From contig JBANAY010000003.1 in assembly GCA_037952775.1 (NCBI GenBank), positions 4,402,001 through 4,466,000 of the forward strand: a stretch of DNA of 64,000 bases. Reading direction: 5' to 3'. Origin of the DNA: Clonostachys chloroleuca (Eukaryota > Ascomycota > Sordariomycetes > Hypocreales > Bionectriaceae). Shown in pieces: positions 1 to 11,125 of this stretch. Every line of letters starts with the position of its first letter. Position 1 is the stretch's first letter. The position numbers were made by a program, and so were the translations under genes. The notes under the pieces are model-generated. The model ran no database searches and had not been told where the DNA came from. It saw only the letters and a list, made by a program, of their open reading frames with translations.

Positions 1-717
1 TCAACATTTATGCATAGGTACTGGTGGAGTCAAATACTTACCCCATTCGCATGGCTTGTTCATTCTTCTTATAGAAGCTCCCCTAAGAGAATGAGCATAT
101 GTACGATAGCTTAGGCGGAACATTGGCACTTACGACAATCATCATGAACATGGGGCTGATGCCGCTCTCCAAGAAACCAAGGAAGAATCGCTCTGTATAG
201 AGTGCTCTGTAGTCTTTGCAGACCACTGTCAAGATAAGGCAGACACCCCAAACTGTGACAATACCAGAAGCGACTCGTTCGATGGGATATCGCTGTGCGA
301 GCATCATGCTTGGGTAGGCACCGACAATGAAGCCAAGATAGAAGATTGCAGCCGACATGGCGTATCGATCTCCAGTGAGGAGGCCAAGGTCTTGTCTCAA
401 CCCGAACAAGGCCTGCGTATAAAGGTTTAGTAAGTTACTACTGGAAACCTGGGAACAGGAGCACATACAGCCTGGGAAAGCATGGCCTTGTCGTAGTACT
501 GCAGCATGTATGTTAGGCAGAGAACGGGCATGAGCCTCCAATCAATCTTGCGTCGTAGCCTCTTCTCTTCCTCATCAGTCCACGCCTCGTCGCCCTGGTA
601 GGCTGCTAAAACCTTGACTGCCTCATCTTTGTGGACGGTGTCTACCGTCTTCTGCGTCTGTGCCTCAGCCATGTCCTCATGGTGTTGAATTGCGGCGCCT
701 TTGTCAGAGTCAGACAT
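1..717 (-). CDS. MFS transporter, allantoate-permease (Dal5-like) family, 5' part only
   Basis: This is the N-terminal part of a major facilitator superfamily permease that runs off the left edge of the window. Exons on the minus strand are 717-469, 412-134 and 82-42, with GT-AG introns between them and a further donor (GTAAGT) at 41. The protein opens with a hydrophilic, acidic tail (about 60 residues) followed by the first membrane segment (RLMPVLCLTYMLQYYDKAML). The later stretch with RYAMSAAIFYLGFIVGAYP and the GSFYKKNEQAMRMG motif is typical of the fungal anion:cation symporter group that imports carboxylates, vitamins or ureides. The substrate cannot be told from sequence. It is divergent from the hydrolase gene at 1087 and sits beside catabolic genes, so uptake of an organic acid is plausible. 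The 3' end is not in the window. Confidence 0.85.
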
Positions 718-1086
718 GGTTAATCCGAATGTGTTTGCTGCTGAGTTGTCGAATGCAACATTACATGTACCAAAGCTTGATACTTATGCTCAATCCCCCA
801 GGGTCGTTGAACAGGCTGGCCTGGGGGACGATGCACACGGCCTTCCGGGGAAAAGTTGGGGTCCGGGGAAGGCTTCAATGTTGGTTAGACGTGGCTGGGC
901 GACGTTACCGGACAAAGGTTACCGAGAGGTTTGCCGACGGCCTAGACCCAACACTAGTTTGCTTGGCCATCACAGGCGCGAGTTTATTGACACTGGACCT
1001 GATTTGTCATCTGTATTTGTTCAGCTCCAGTTACCCATCTTTTGCTGCTGCACGTTGAGACTTTTCTTGTACATTGGCAAACCAAC
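718..1086. other. divergent intergenic region between transporter and hydrolase genes
   Basis: This 369 bp spacer separates two divergently transcribed genes and must hold both promoters. I see no clear TATA box and no copy of the ATGTGGGA motif found in the right half of the window. Confidence 0.5.
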
Positions 1087-2289
1087 ATGGCGCCAAGCCC
1101 ACCGCATCCTGAGCTCCCTCGAGGGGAAGCAATGCAAGCCGTAAAGTTAATCAACCCTGTCAACTTTGGGCCTGCAATTCTGCAGAGGTTCATGGCACCA
1201 CCTGTCCCAGGCCTCGAGACTTTCAAGAGCTCGCCGTCATTGTCATTCCTCCTTGAGCACAGATCTGGAAGGAAACTTGTGTTTGACTTGGGGATCCGGA
1301 AAGACTATGACAACTATGCGCCCTCAATTGTGAAATACCTGCCGACTACAAAATACAATATCGAGGTGGTGGAGAATGTGGCAGATATTCTGGAGCAGAA
1401 CGGCGTCCCTTTGGATGAGATTGAAGCAGTGATATGGAGGTAAGTAGCCCCTGTCATTACACCAAGAATGTTTCAATTCTTCAATAGTGACTGAATATTT
1501 AATAGTCACTGGCATTGGGATCACATCGGTGATCCTTCCACATTCCCCCCAAGACGGATCTTGTCGTCGGACCAGGCTTCAAAGAAGCCATGCTTCCCGG
1601 CGCTCCAGCAAATCCAGAGTCACCCATCCAAGAGAAGGATTATGCGTGAGTTCACTGCCGGGTTTTAAAATGACTTGATAATAACGACAGGAATCAGTGG
1701 TCGCAATCTGCGTGAGATTAGCTTTGAAGGCCCGCACTCATTCAAGATCGGCCAGTTCCCTGCCTTTGACTATTTCGGGGACGGGTCATTCTACCTACTG
1801 GATAGTCCTGGGCATGCTGTAGGTCATCTGTGTGGTCTGGCTCGGACGACTGCCGAACCAGACACATTCATTCTTATGGGTGGGGATGTCTGCCATTATG
1901 CTGGCATTTTCCGGCCGTCTCAATATCTACCAATCCCAGACACCATCTCTCCACACCCCTGTCACCCTGGGCACGACAGTGTCCTATGTCCTGGGGAGGC
2001 ATTCGCACGGCTGCAACAATCACGAGGAAGGGAGCCCACCGATAGTCTATTCGACTTGACGTTCGGGCTGGATTTGGAGCTTGCTACCAAAACTACTCGG
2101 CAACTACAAGAGTTGGATTGCAACCAGGATATCTTTGTGGTTGTGGCTCATGACTCTACTGTACGAGATGGTGTACCGCACTTTCCGCAAAGTCTGAACG
2201 ATTGGAAAGCTCGAGGGTTCGGCAAAGGGCTGAAATGGGCGTTCCTCCGCGATCTTGAGAATTATTGGAAAGCCGAGGGCTTACTGTAG
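1087..2289 (+). CDS. metallo-beta-lactamase-fold hydrolase (lactonase-like), frameshifted as read
   Basis: Exons 1087-1439, 1506-1645 and 1698-2289 encode a metallo-beta-lactamase-superfamily hydrolase of about 361 residues. The first intron splits the metal-binding motif: joining the exons gives SHWHWDHIGD, the HxHxDH signature. A later GGDVCHYAG and SPGHAVGHL supply further expected metal-site residues. Fungal relatives resemble N-acyl-homoserine-lactone lactonases, but substrates are mostly unknown. Lactone or ester hydrolysis would suit the BVMO next door (inference). Just after the motif, the frame shifts at a run of six C (1545-1550). One more C would restore the family sequence (PPKTDLVVGPGF) and make the summed exon length divisible by three. 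It is either a sequencing undercall or an inactivating deletion. Confidence 0.8.
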
Positions 2290-2809
2290 AGGTAGCCACG
2301 CAAGTAAATTGAGAACAACAACATACTAGTGATATGCCACCTCCATCTTTGGCCTTGATAACTCGTCCGTGCATGTTTGTCCATGTCGGTAGATTGAGTT
2401 GCCAAGAAGCGGTTATCTTGTGCCTCCTGTGCCTCCGGCTATGGCGATGAGAAAACGCCAATCTCTTCGGCTGTGGAATGGTTATCCTATTGGGGAGAAG
2501 CGCCAGCTTTGAATGCTGTCTAGTCTACTGTTGGCTGGTGTAATAGTTAGCATCTCCGGCTCATACCCGAAAGCATCTAGTTTGTCTTTTAGAGGCGAAA
2601 CCATCAAATTGCCAGATCTCAACCCGGTTGAAGCGGGGACGCGGGGATGACGCGGGGTTGACAAGAGGCTTCTTACTTAAAAAATCATTCAGAAGACCTG
2701 TGGATGGCAACTCAAGAGTGAATACTCTATTCTTCCACTATCAATTTCTTTCATACATGGTTTAGCTTCTCTTTTATCTCATCCACCCATATCCAGACAT
2801 CTTCTTACA
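2290..2809. other. intergenic region upstream of the BVMO gene
   Basis: This 520 bp stretch holds no convincing gene. It contains the 3' end of the hydrolase transcript and the BVMO promoter. A short GC-rich repeat of cgcggg-type words lies at about 2632-2660, followed by a pyrimidine-rich leader (about 2735-2808) of the kind common before fungal start codons. Confidence 0.4.
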
Positions 2810-4579
2810 ATGCCTTCTGCACAACCACTCCGGGACGATGCTTTCGGATCGTCAAATACCGACCTGGATTATGATGTTCTCATAGTTGGCGCCGGCCTCA
2901 GTGGCATCCTCAGCCTTTACCGCATGCGAGAGCTCGGTTTGAAGGCACGCGTCATTGAAGCCGGATCTGCCGAGGGAGGAACCTGGTTCTGGTAAGCATC
3001 TCAACATCTATGGCTGTATCTTGAAACTAGCAACTGACCCCAAGCAGGAACAGATATCCTGGAGCACGATTTGACTCTGAGAGCTACTCTTACATCTTTT
3101 CATTTTCGCAAGAGGTGCTGGACGAATGGGACTGGACGGAGCATTTCGCTCCCCAACCGGAAACACTTCGCTATATCCAGTATCTCACTTCGAAGTTCGA
3201 CCTCAAGCGAGACATGCAATTTGATACTCGCATCAGCTCGGCGCGGTTCCAAGAAGATAGTTCTTCATGGCTGCTCGAGGATGACGATGGCGCTCACTAC
3301 ACATGCCGGTACCTTATTACGGCGATGGGTATCTTGAACAAGCCGACCTTTGCCGAACATCCCGGGCGTAAAGAACTTCAAAGGCGAGTCTTGGCATACA
3401 GCAAGATGGCCAAGTGATGCTTCCAGCCTTGTTGGTAAGCGAGTGGGCATCATTGGTACCGGAGCGACAGCGATCCAGACCATCCAGGCCATCTCCGACA
3501 AGGTCGGCCACCTAACAGTCTTTCAGCGAACGCCAAACTGGACTGCTCCGCTGCGAAATAGCAAGATCAGCCCCGAGGAGATGGAAGAAATCCGAAAGAG
3601 ATACCCAGAAATCTTCCGCCAATGCCTCGAGTCGTATTCTTGCTTCATTCATGTGAGCGACCCTAGTAGCATCTTCTCCATGACAGAAGAAGAACGTCAA
3701 GAGCACTGGGAGAAGCTGTATGCCCTACCTGGATTTGCCAAGGTACTCAGCATCTCTGGAGATGTGTTCACAGACCACAAGGCAAATGCGTTGTATAGCA
3801 AGTTTCACGCGGACAAGATACGCTCAAGAGTCAAAGACCCAGAGATTGCCGAGAAGCTGATCCCGAAAAACCACGGCTTTGGCACGAGACGAGTTCCCCT
3901 CGAGAGCGGATATTTTGAGGTCTTTAACCAACCGAATGTCAAACTCGTCGATGTTCGGGAAGCCCCAATTTCCCAAATCACAGAAACCGGTGTTCAGACC
4001 GAGGACGCATTCCATGAACTGGATATCCTTATCTACGCTACTGGATTTGATGCTGTGACCGGGTCCTTCAACGCTGTGGATTTCCAGGGTCGCAACGAGA
4101 CCAAGCTGAAAGATGTTTGGGCCAGCGGCATCCGGACGTACCTGGGCCTCACGGTCAAGGACTTTCCCAACATGTTTATGATTATGGGGCCACATCAGAT
4201 GTTTGGCAATATCCCAAGGTATTATTCGTTTCCCCTGTTTCTTTGTAGGCATATGTCACTCACAACAGTTTCTTTAAGGTCCATCGAGTATGCAGCCGAT
4301 TGGGTAGCCGACTTTATTCGCTATGCCCGGGACAACAAAGTGACGTCTGTGGAAGCAACCGAGAAGGGCATGGAGGACTGGACACAGCATGTGCACGATT
4401 GTGGCCAAGGTCTTCTGGCAAATGAAGTTGACTCGTGGATGACTGGCGTCAACAAGAACCTGGCCCACAAGCAGAAGCGGTCCATGACACGGTACAATGG
4501 GCCAGCGCCAGGCTATCGGAAGAGATGTGACGAGGTCAAGGCCAGGGGATACTCGGATTTCGTACTGGGGCACAACTAA
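2810..4579 (+). CDS. Baeyer-Villiger monooxygenase (FAD, NADPH), frameshifted as read
   Basis: This flavin-dependent Baeyer-Villiger monooxygenase would insert oxygen next to a ketone carbonyl to give an ester or lactone. Exons are 2810-2991, 3048-4218 and 4279-4579; the last intron is 60 bp and in frame, so it is easily missed. The FAD-binding GAGLSG lies near residue 27, the class fingerprint FKGESWHTARWP near residue 180, and the NADPH-binding GTGATA follows. With the frame repaired the protein is 550 residues, close to cyclohexanone and phenylacetone monooxygenases, without the N-terminal extension of 4-hydroxyacetophenone monooxygenases. At 3349-3352 (tttg) the frame shifts by one: removing one base restores the KPTLPNIPGV-type sequence. 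Unlike the other shifts in this window, this one looks like an extra base. The hydrolase at 4635-5754 is the natural partner for the ester or lactone product. Confidence 0.9.
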
Positions 4580-4634
4580 GTAGGTTGTAGAATAATATAA
4601 ACGATATCTGCTATAAAGACCGATCAAGTTGGTA

Positions 4635-5754
4635 CTAGGTTGTCTTGACTTCAAACTTCCCGGAAGGCTCGGGATTCGAAAGGGCCCATCGGATTCCGTT
4701 TTCCATGACTTTATCCCATCGCGCTGACTCACTCAACTGCTTACCATAGCGGCGAAATCCATGCGGTAAGCCCTTGAAGACGTGAATATCTGTCGCGACG
4801 CTATCATGATTGATCGTAAGCATAAGGAATCGAGTTTCTCACGGTGGTCTTACCCTGCCTCTGCCAGCTTTTTGGCGTACAGTAGCCCTTCATCTCGCAA
4901 AGGGTCCAGTCCAGCTATGCCAAACACCGTAGGTGGCAAGCCTCGTACTTGCAGCTTTGATGCATTGCCAGTATTGAATCGGAAATCTTCATTCTCAGGA
5001 TCTGGAACCGGAATTTTCAGCAATCCGGTGAAGAATTGAATGACCTTCTGCGACAGAATAGGCGCATGCTCATTCTCGCTATAGGAGGAAACCGAGGGAT
5101 CTGACAGCTGGTCCAGCTGAGACTGGTATGAGCCGGAGTGAACCAAGGGGGAATCATCAAGATCTGTCCGGCAATCTTGGGCTTTGGGAGGATATCGGGG
5201 GAGGCGATGTTCTGTCTCAAGGCCAAGGCAGCCGCAAGCTGAGCGCCGGCCGAGATACCTCCAACCAGAACCTGATCAGAGTTGCCATGAAGCTCATCGA
5301 GATGATCGTGCACCCAGTAGAATGCATCTTCAACGTCGTTCCACGCGGTGGGAAACGTAGCATCTGGTGTATGGCGGTAGTTGACATTTACGACCGTAAC
5401 TTCCGCGCCAAGTGCAATCCGGGTAGATATAGCATCCTCTGAAGACAGCGAGCCGAAGAAATAGCCTCCTCCATGAAGGTGGATATAGATGGGGAGACGG
5501 GCATTATCCTTGATCGATGCTGGCCTGTAACTGCGTGCTTCGAGCGTAGCTCCGTCTCTGGCAAGAATGCTGTGGTCTTTGAGGTGAATGGATGGAGCCA
5601 GCTGCTCCATGTCTGCAGCCGAGACCTCCTCTCGACCTCGATTGATTGCCTGTTGACTCTCATAGACATCTGCAAAGGTGGGAGGTGGCGGCAGGCTTGC
5701 TTCTAATGCTAGCCATTCTTCTGACTTGCCACCGTATTGAGAAAAGTCGCACAT
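4635..5754 (-). CDS. alpha/beta hydrolase, hormone-sensitive-lipase family (ester/lactone hydrolase), frameshifted as read
   Basis: This HSL-type carboxylesterase would cleave the ester or lactone made by the adjacent BVMO. The exons are 5754-4854 and 4800-4635, separated by a 53 bp GT-AG intron. The oxyanion-hole motif HGGGYFFG is near residue 93, the nucleophile elbow GISAG (Ser) near 166, the acid GLDPLRDEG near 280 and the histidine in GLPHGF near the C-terminus, so the whole catalytic triad is present. At a run of five G on the plus strand (5147-5151) the frame breaks; one more base gives MIPPLVHSGSY and a total of 355 residues. Bacterial caprolactone hydrolase ChnC belongs to the same broad family. 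The gene is convergent with the BVMO (55 bp between stops) and divergent from the SDR at 6157. Confidence 0.85.
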
Positions 5755-6156
5755 TTTGTTAAATTCGTGTGATTGAATGCGACGGTTCTATTCTTGCCAA
5801 CTGCTGATTATCTATGTTTGGTGTGGCAGGCTGTCCAACTCTCTGCTTTCTCCTCAGCTGAGCCTCGGCTTGACCCCGCTCCAGGTGGGTTGCATTGAAG
5901 TTGAGTCTATGATTATGGCATATTGCTGACTGCTCATCCATTTTGCTGCCTCGTCTTTCCTCCAGGTGCTTGTCAGCGAGGCCGGATTCGGGCCCGGGAT
6001 TGACTAATTTGGATAGCCGTTCTAGCAACATCCCGAGATCCGATATTTGCTCGCAGAAGATCAACATATTGACGAGATGCGACTCTTAGATAAGAAGGAG
6101 AGCTTTCAATAGCAACAACTAATTCTACATGTTTCCCTACAAAATTGTGCTGCATA
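5755..6156. other. divergent promoter region of the hydrolase and SDR genes
   Basis: This 402 bp spacer between divergent start codons (5754 minus, 6157 plus) is likely a shared promoter, so the ester hydrolase and the SDR could be co-regulated. I find no ATGTGGGA motif here. Confidence 0.5.
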
Positions 6157-7057
6157 ATGTCGTCTGAGATCCCTGTTGATCCTCCCTCCCGCTCACTCAA
6201 AGGCAAGGTCGCCATCGTCACAGGCGCCGGCTGCTTTGGAGATGGCATCGGGAACGGTCGAGCAATCTCCATCATGCTGGCAGACGAGGGGTGCAGCGTG
6301 ATATGCCTCGATATGAACCTGGAATGGGCGACTAAAACAGCGGACATGGCTAACCAAAGATCTGGCCAAAGGACTGCCATTCCAGCCCAAGGCGATGTCA
6401 CCGTCTCGGCTGATTGTGAAAAAGCCGTGGCATTGGCACTGGAAAAGCTGGGTCGGTTGGACATTCTGGTCAACAACGTCGGCATAGCAGGACCATCGGG
6501 GACGGCTGTTGATGTGGACATGGCTGGCTGGGCTGCAGGACTTGACGTCAATGTGTCGAGCATGGTTTTCATGGCAAAACATGCCATACCCGCCATGCTC
6601 AAGAATCATGGTGAAATTAAGGGCTCGATAGTCAATATGGGGAGTGTGGCCGGGTTGAAAGGGGGAACACCGCATCTCCTCTATCCGACTGCCAAAGGCG
6701 CCGTTGTCAACATGACCCGAGCAATGGCTGCACATCATGCCAAAGAGGGCATTAGAGTCAACTGTGTTTGCCCTGGAGTAAGTGACTCATGCCCTAGAAG
6801 GATCGGCCTACTGACTGCTTCTAGATGCTTTACACCCCGATGATGTACGGAAAGGAATGACGGATGAGGCCAGGGAGGCCAGAAAAGCGCGGAGCCTGCT
6901 TGGAACCGAGGGGACAGGGTGGGATGCAGCCTGCGCTGTTGTGTTCTTGGCAAGCAACCATGCCAGATGGATCACGGGAGCCATATTGCCAGTAGATGCT
7001 GGTACTACCGCAGCAGTTGGAACCAGTCTACCAGCAAGTGCGAGTGTCAATGGATGA
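6157..7057 (+). CDS. short-chain dehydrogenase/reductase, classical SDR, frameshifted as read
   Basis: This NAD(P)-dependent alcohol dehydrogenase of the classical SDR family has exons 6157-6777 and 6825-7057. The cofactor site VTGAGCFGDGIG is near residue 22, NNVG near 110, the catalytic serine lies in NMGSVAG, and the family Tyr/Lys pair appears as YPTAKG near 176. After the second-exon start (MLYTPMMYGK) the frame breaks at GG 6854-6855. One extra G gives GKGMTDEARE and a 284-residue protein, which agrees with relatives carrying PGM.YTPMMY. In bacterial cyclohexanol degradation the ChnA alcohol dehydrogenase is also an SDR, so oxidation of a secondary alcohol to the BVMO's ketone substrate is a reasonable guess. 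The ATG at 6157 is preferred because no ATG lies in frame just upstream. Confidence 0.85.
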
Positions 7058-7192
7058 TGATAGACGAGAAGATTCTTTTCATACGGATGAGAGCTTGATT
7101 ATCAACTTAAAAACAACAATGATAGATGCCAGACCCGACATCTCCGCATAATGAGGATCATTTTTTTATCACCCATCTAGTAGTTCTTCTGT

Positions 7193-8578
7193 CTACTCGT
7201 GCAGCAAAGCAATACGCGCCCGTACCTTTCCATCGCAAAGTGCTTCAAGAACCTCATCAAATTGTTCAAGTTTTCTAGTCTCAACCTGAGGCTTGATGCG
7301 CCCAGCCGCAATCAAGTCAAGAACCTGCTCGAGATCCTTCACTTGGCTACCATAAGAGAAGATGAATGAAAGTCTCTTTCTTGTTCCAATCTTCATATGA
7401 ATCGTGTTTTCGGTGTCTAGACTCCCAATACAAAGGAGTTTTCCACCGCGCCGTACTGCATTTGTCAATTATCGAAAGCACATTCAATGGAACTGGGACA
7501 CTAACCAATATGCTGGGCATCTTCAAACGTTTGATGAGTTCCAACAAAGTCCAGGACCGTGTCGATCTTGCCGGAAAGGTCGTTTTCCGCGACGAACTGC
7601 TGGGGAGCCGTGCCAATGGGAACCAGATGGCGAGACGGAATGCCGAGCTTGTGTGCCTCGTCAAGCAGTTCCTGTCGGATATCCGAGACAATGACCTTCG
7701 CTCCAATGTGGATGAGGATCTGAAGAGCGTTGAGCCCTAGGCCTCCAAGCCCGAAGAGAAAGACTGTCTCGTCCTTCATGACTTGCCCTCTTCTAGTGAT
7801 GGCATGGTACGCAGTGCTGACTGCGTCCGTCGCAACAGATGCTTCCGCAGGTGTAACGCCTGCCAGAGCTTTAGCTAGAATGCTCAGTTGTGCTCAGTAT
7901 CATGACTATTACCTTTGGGGACTTTGACTGCGCCCCGTATGTCGATGGCTGCATAAGGTGCATAAAAGCCGTCTTGACCAATGCCGGAGTGGTGGCCTCT
8001 CTCACACAGCTGGGCCAAGTCGCGAGAACATTCCGGGCAATCGACTTGCCCACAACCAGGGACTGCATGAAGAGCCACGACATCGCCCTAAGCGTGCGTT
8101 TAGCGGCGACATGCATGAATGTCTGTCTTGAAGTATAACTCTTACCACCTGAAACCTGCCATCCTGTACTGCGCTGCCTATCCCAACGATCTGCCCACAG
8201 CCTTCATGTCCCTGCGCGGTCATCGTCAGTTCCAGTTGCATACCACCCGTAGATAGCTACCATACCAGAATATACTTGTCTTCGAACCAGGCCGCTTGTT
8301 TATCTATGGTGAGTAGAGAGTGGTCACTTCGGCAGACTGGATGACAGTCAACGTGTCACACGCTGGAGAAGCGGCTGCTCTTACCACCCGATGCCAACAT
8401 TTTACAGAGAATACCATTGGAGGGCAAACTGGGGACGGGAACTTGTTCATATATCTCGATGGTGTTAGGAACTATAGTTGGACTTGGAGACGATACCACG
8501 TACTGGCTTTGGGTTCCCTCGATGTTTCCTCCATGCCCACATCGTGGCCGGGACTTGTTCAAGGTTTGAATTGGCCAT
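7193..8578 (-). CDS. zinc-dependent alcohol dehydrogenase (MDR family), seven exons
   Basis: This medium-chain zinc alcohol dehydrogenase would oxidise a primary alcohol or hydroxy acid. The exons, in transcription order, are 8578-8504, 8454-8385, 8336-8266, 8211-8146, 8087-7913, 7874-7506 and 7455-7193, giving an intact 362-residue protein. Catalytic-zinc residues are the Cys of VCRSD and the His/Glu of GHEGCG. The structural-zinc cysteines lie in CGQVDCPECSRDLAQLC. The nucleotide-binding turn is FGLGGLGLNA. Two introns are very short (49 bp at 8503-8455, 38 bp at 7912-7875), yet the joined sequence matches the family. The class corresponds to the bacterial 6-hydroxyhexanoate dehydrogenase ChnD. 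The usual VCHSD is VCRSD here, which may affect proton relay. An inner ATG at 8542 could also serve as start. Confidence 0.88.
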
Positions 8579-9076
8579 GATGAGTTGATAGCACTGAAAG
8601 ACTGTGAATAGGTTCCGGAACTCTTTTCTCAGAACAGCTATAATCTGCGGTACAGGGCCTGAATATCAAGAGTTCTCCGTCTCATCTCATCGCATCAAGT
8701 CAGACCTCGACAATTGGTGGTGAGATGATGCCGAGGTAATTTTCGCTGCCTCTGGCGTAAGTCTCATTGGCCAATACGTAGGAAAAGTTTCTAGTCTAAG
8801 GCGGAAGAATACCAAATCTGTGCTCTAACCGACCGGCTAATGCAATCGACCCCATGATAGCGCCCTGGTAAACACCCTGGGTTGTGTCTCGCTCTCGGTT
8901 ATCTGTTATAGGACTAGCTGCCAACACCACCATCACCACCACCACATATCAAGTGACTTCAGCCGATGGTATCCTAAGGTAGGAGAGCTCAACAGCCAGT
9001 CTAAGCACTCTGAATAGGCGGTAAATAACGTACAACGCGCCGAACTGTGACAGATCCATCCGCCAAACGATCCAAG
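8579..9076. other. divergent intergenic region between Zn-ADH and acyl-CoA ligase
   Basis: This 498 bp spacer sits between divergent start codons. A run of CAC/ACC triplets lies at about 8925-8945. No gene and no ATGTGGGA motif are visible. Confidence 0.4.
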
Positions 9077-11125
9077 ATGGTGTTCTCCTCCCCTAGCTGG
9101 GTGCCCAGTCTGCCGATTGGTACGTACCAATGGTCTACACGCACCAGTATCAACCCCTAGCTGACAATTCACAGATCCCCCAGACTCGATCCCCATTTCA
9201 GAGTTCATGCAGAACGAAGCATATGGCCGCTGTCCAATTGCTAAAAGCCGAGATCCGTTTACGTGCGGAATCACTCATCGTACATACTCAACCTCTGAAT
9301 TCTTCCAGAGAGCAGAGTACCTGGCCAGGGCCTTTGCAAAACACCTGCAATGGCAGCCAAATGAGGGGACACCCTGGGAGAAGGTTGTGGCAATCTTCTC
9401 CTTCAATACCGTTCGTAACTTTGCTCTAAACCCCCTAGGAGAGACTTTTAATCCAATGCGCGCAGATTGATTTCGTAACCGCCATCTACGGAGTTCATCG
9501 TCTATCGGGAATTGTCACGCCAGCCAATGCAGCATATTCTGCTGCTGAGTTGACGCATCAACTAAAGTCATCTGGAGCAAAAGCTCTGATTACGTGCACA
9601 CCTTTGCTCCCAACAGCTCTCGAGGCGTCTCGCAGCGTTGGGATACCAGATGAAAATGTGTTTCTTTTTGACATTCCAGAGACTGAGTCGACTTCACGTT
9701 TTCCACATGCGAGAGTGGAGGACCTAATCACATCGGGTTCTAGACTTGGCGATATCGATCAGCTGAGATGGACTAGTGGCCAAGGTGCTCGTCAGACGGC
9801 TTTCTTATGCTTTTCAAGTGGAACATCAGGCTTGCCGGTAAGCACGATTTCTTCGGGATGGAGATGTGGGCTAACACTGATGGCAGAAAGCTGTCATGAT
9901 CTCTCATTACAACGTGATTTCGAACGTCCTGCAGAATGTCACTTTTGACTCTGTTTCTAGAGCGAGAAAAGGCGTGACTACGCAGGCAGTTACAGGGTTT
10001 CTACCCTTCTCGCACATTTACGGCCTTGTCATTGCCGCGCATACTAATACATGGCGAGGTGACCAGGTAGTTGTTCTTCCTCGATTCGACTTGCACAAGT
10101 TTCTCAAGTCAGTTCAGGACTTCAAGATCAGACAGCTGCTGGTGGTAAGTATAGGCACATGCTGCTAGCCTGGATCACTAACCAACCGGCCTAGGTTCCC
10201 CCTATCATTATCCAAATTTTACGATACAAAGAAATATGTGCCAAGTTCGACCTGAGCAGCGTTAAGTTCGTCTTCTGTGGGGCAGCACCTCTTGGTGAAG
10301 AAACCATTCGAGATACGAAAAAACTGTACCCGCAATGGACCATAGCCCAAGCTTACGGTGAGTGTTCACGAACGGACCCCCGCATATCAGGATCGGGTCT
10401 AATAGAATAGGCATGACGGAAACTGCTACGGTCGTCACAGCGTCAAGTGAAGATGACGTGCTCACTAAAGGCTCCGGCTCGTTTCTACCAGGGGCAAAAG
10501 GAAAGATAATTGACTCAGAGGGGAAAGAAGTCACCGAATATGACAAGCCTGGGGAGCTTCTCGTCCAGGCCCCTTCTGTGGTGTTGGGCTATCTGAACAA
10601 CGAGAAAGCCAACGCAGAAACTTTTGTTCACCACTCAGATGGTAGATGGATCCGCACAGGAGACGAGGCTTTGGTTACTCTCGCCCCATCAGGCAACGAA
10701 CATGTGGTCATCGTTGATAGGATCAAAGAATTGATCAAAGTCAAGGTGAGTGATCATTATCTCCGTATAGAACGGAGACTGACAATTACAAGGGTCATCA
10801 AGTAGCACCTGCAGAACTCGAGGCCCATATCCTGGCGCATCCTCACGTCTCCGACTGTGCTGTGATCCAAATACCAGATGATCACTCAGGAGAGGTACCT
10901 AAAGCTTTTGTTGTAAAAAGTTCACTGGCTGCGTCATTGACCGATGACGAATTGGCGAGTGATATCATGAAGCACGTGGCAGACCACAAAGCTTCATACA
11001 AACAGCTCAGAGGAGGAGTCCAATTTCTAGAGCTTATTCCTAAAAGTCCAAGTGGAAAGATCCTTCGCCGACTATTAAGAGACAAAGAGCGCGATGAAAG
11101 GAGAATCAAGGGGCCAAAATTATAA
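9077..11125 (+). CDS. acyl-CoA synthetase, 4-coumarate-CoA-ligase-like (AMP-forming)
   Basis: This ANL-superfamily ligase activates a carboxylic acid with ATP and CoA. Seven exons (9077-9119, 9175-9410, 9466-9837, 9887-10144, 10195-10357, 10411-10745, 10793-11125) give an intact 579-residue protein. The phosphate-binding loop CFSSGTSGLPK is near residue 215, the A5 motif QAYGMTET near 355, RTGDEA near 450, and the C-terminal PKSPSGKILRR carries the catalytic lysine. The protein ends in PKL, a weak variant of the peroxisomal PTS1 signal, which would fit peroxisomal 4CL-like ligases acting on aryl or medium-chain acids. The substrate is unknown. After the BVMO and hydrolase it could activate a hydroxy acid or diacid for beta-oxidation by the MFE-2 and thiolase encoded further right. 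Confidence 0.9.

Noticed and set aside
2810..4579. 4-hydroxyacetophenone monooxygenase assignment for the BVMO
   Set aside because: The long N-terminal extension typical of that group is missing. The length fits cyclohexanone/phenylacetone-type enzymes better, though the substrate stays open.
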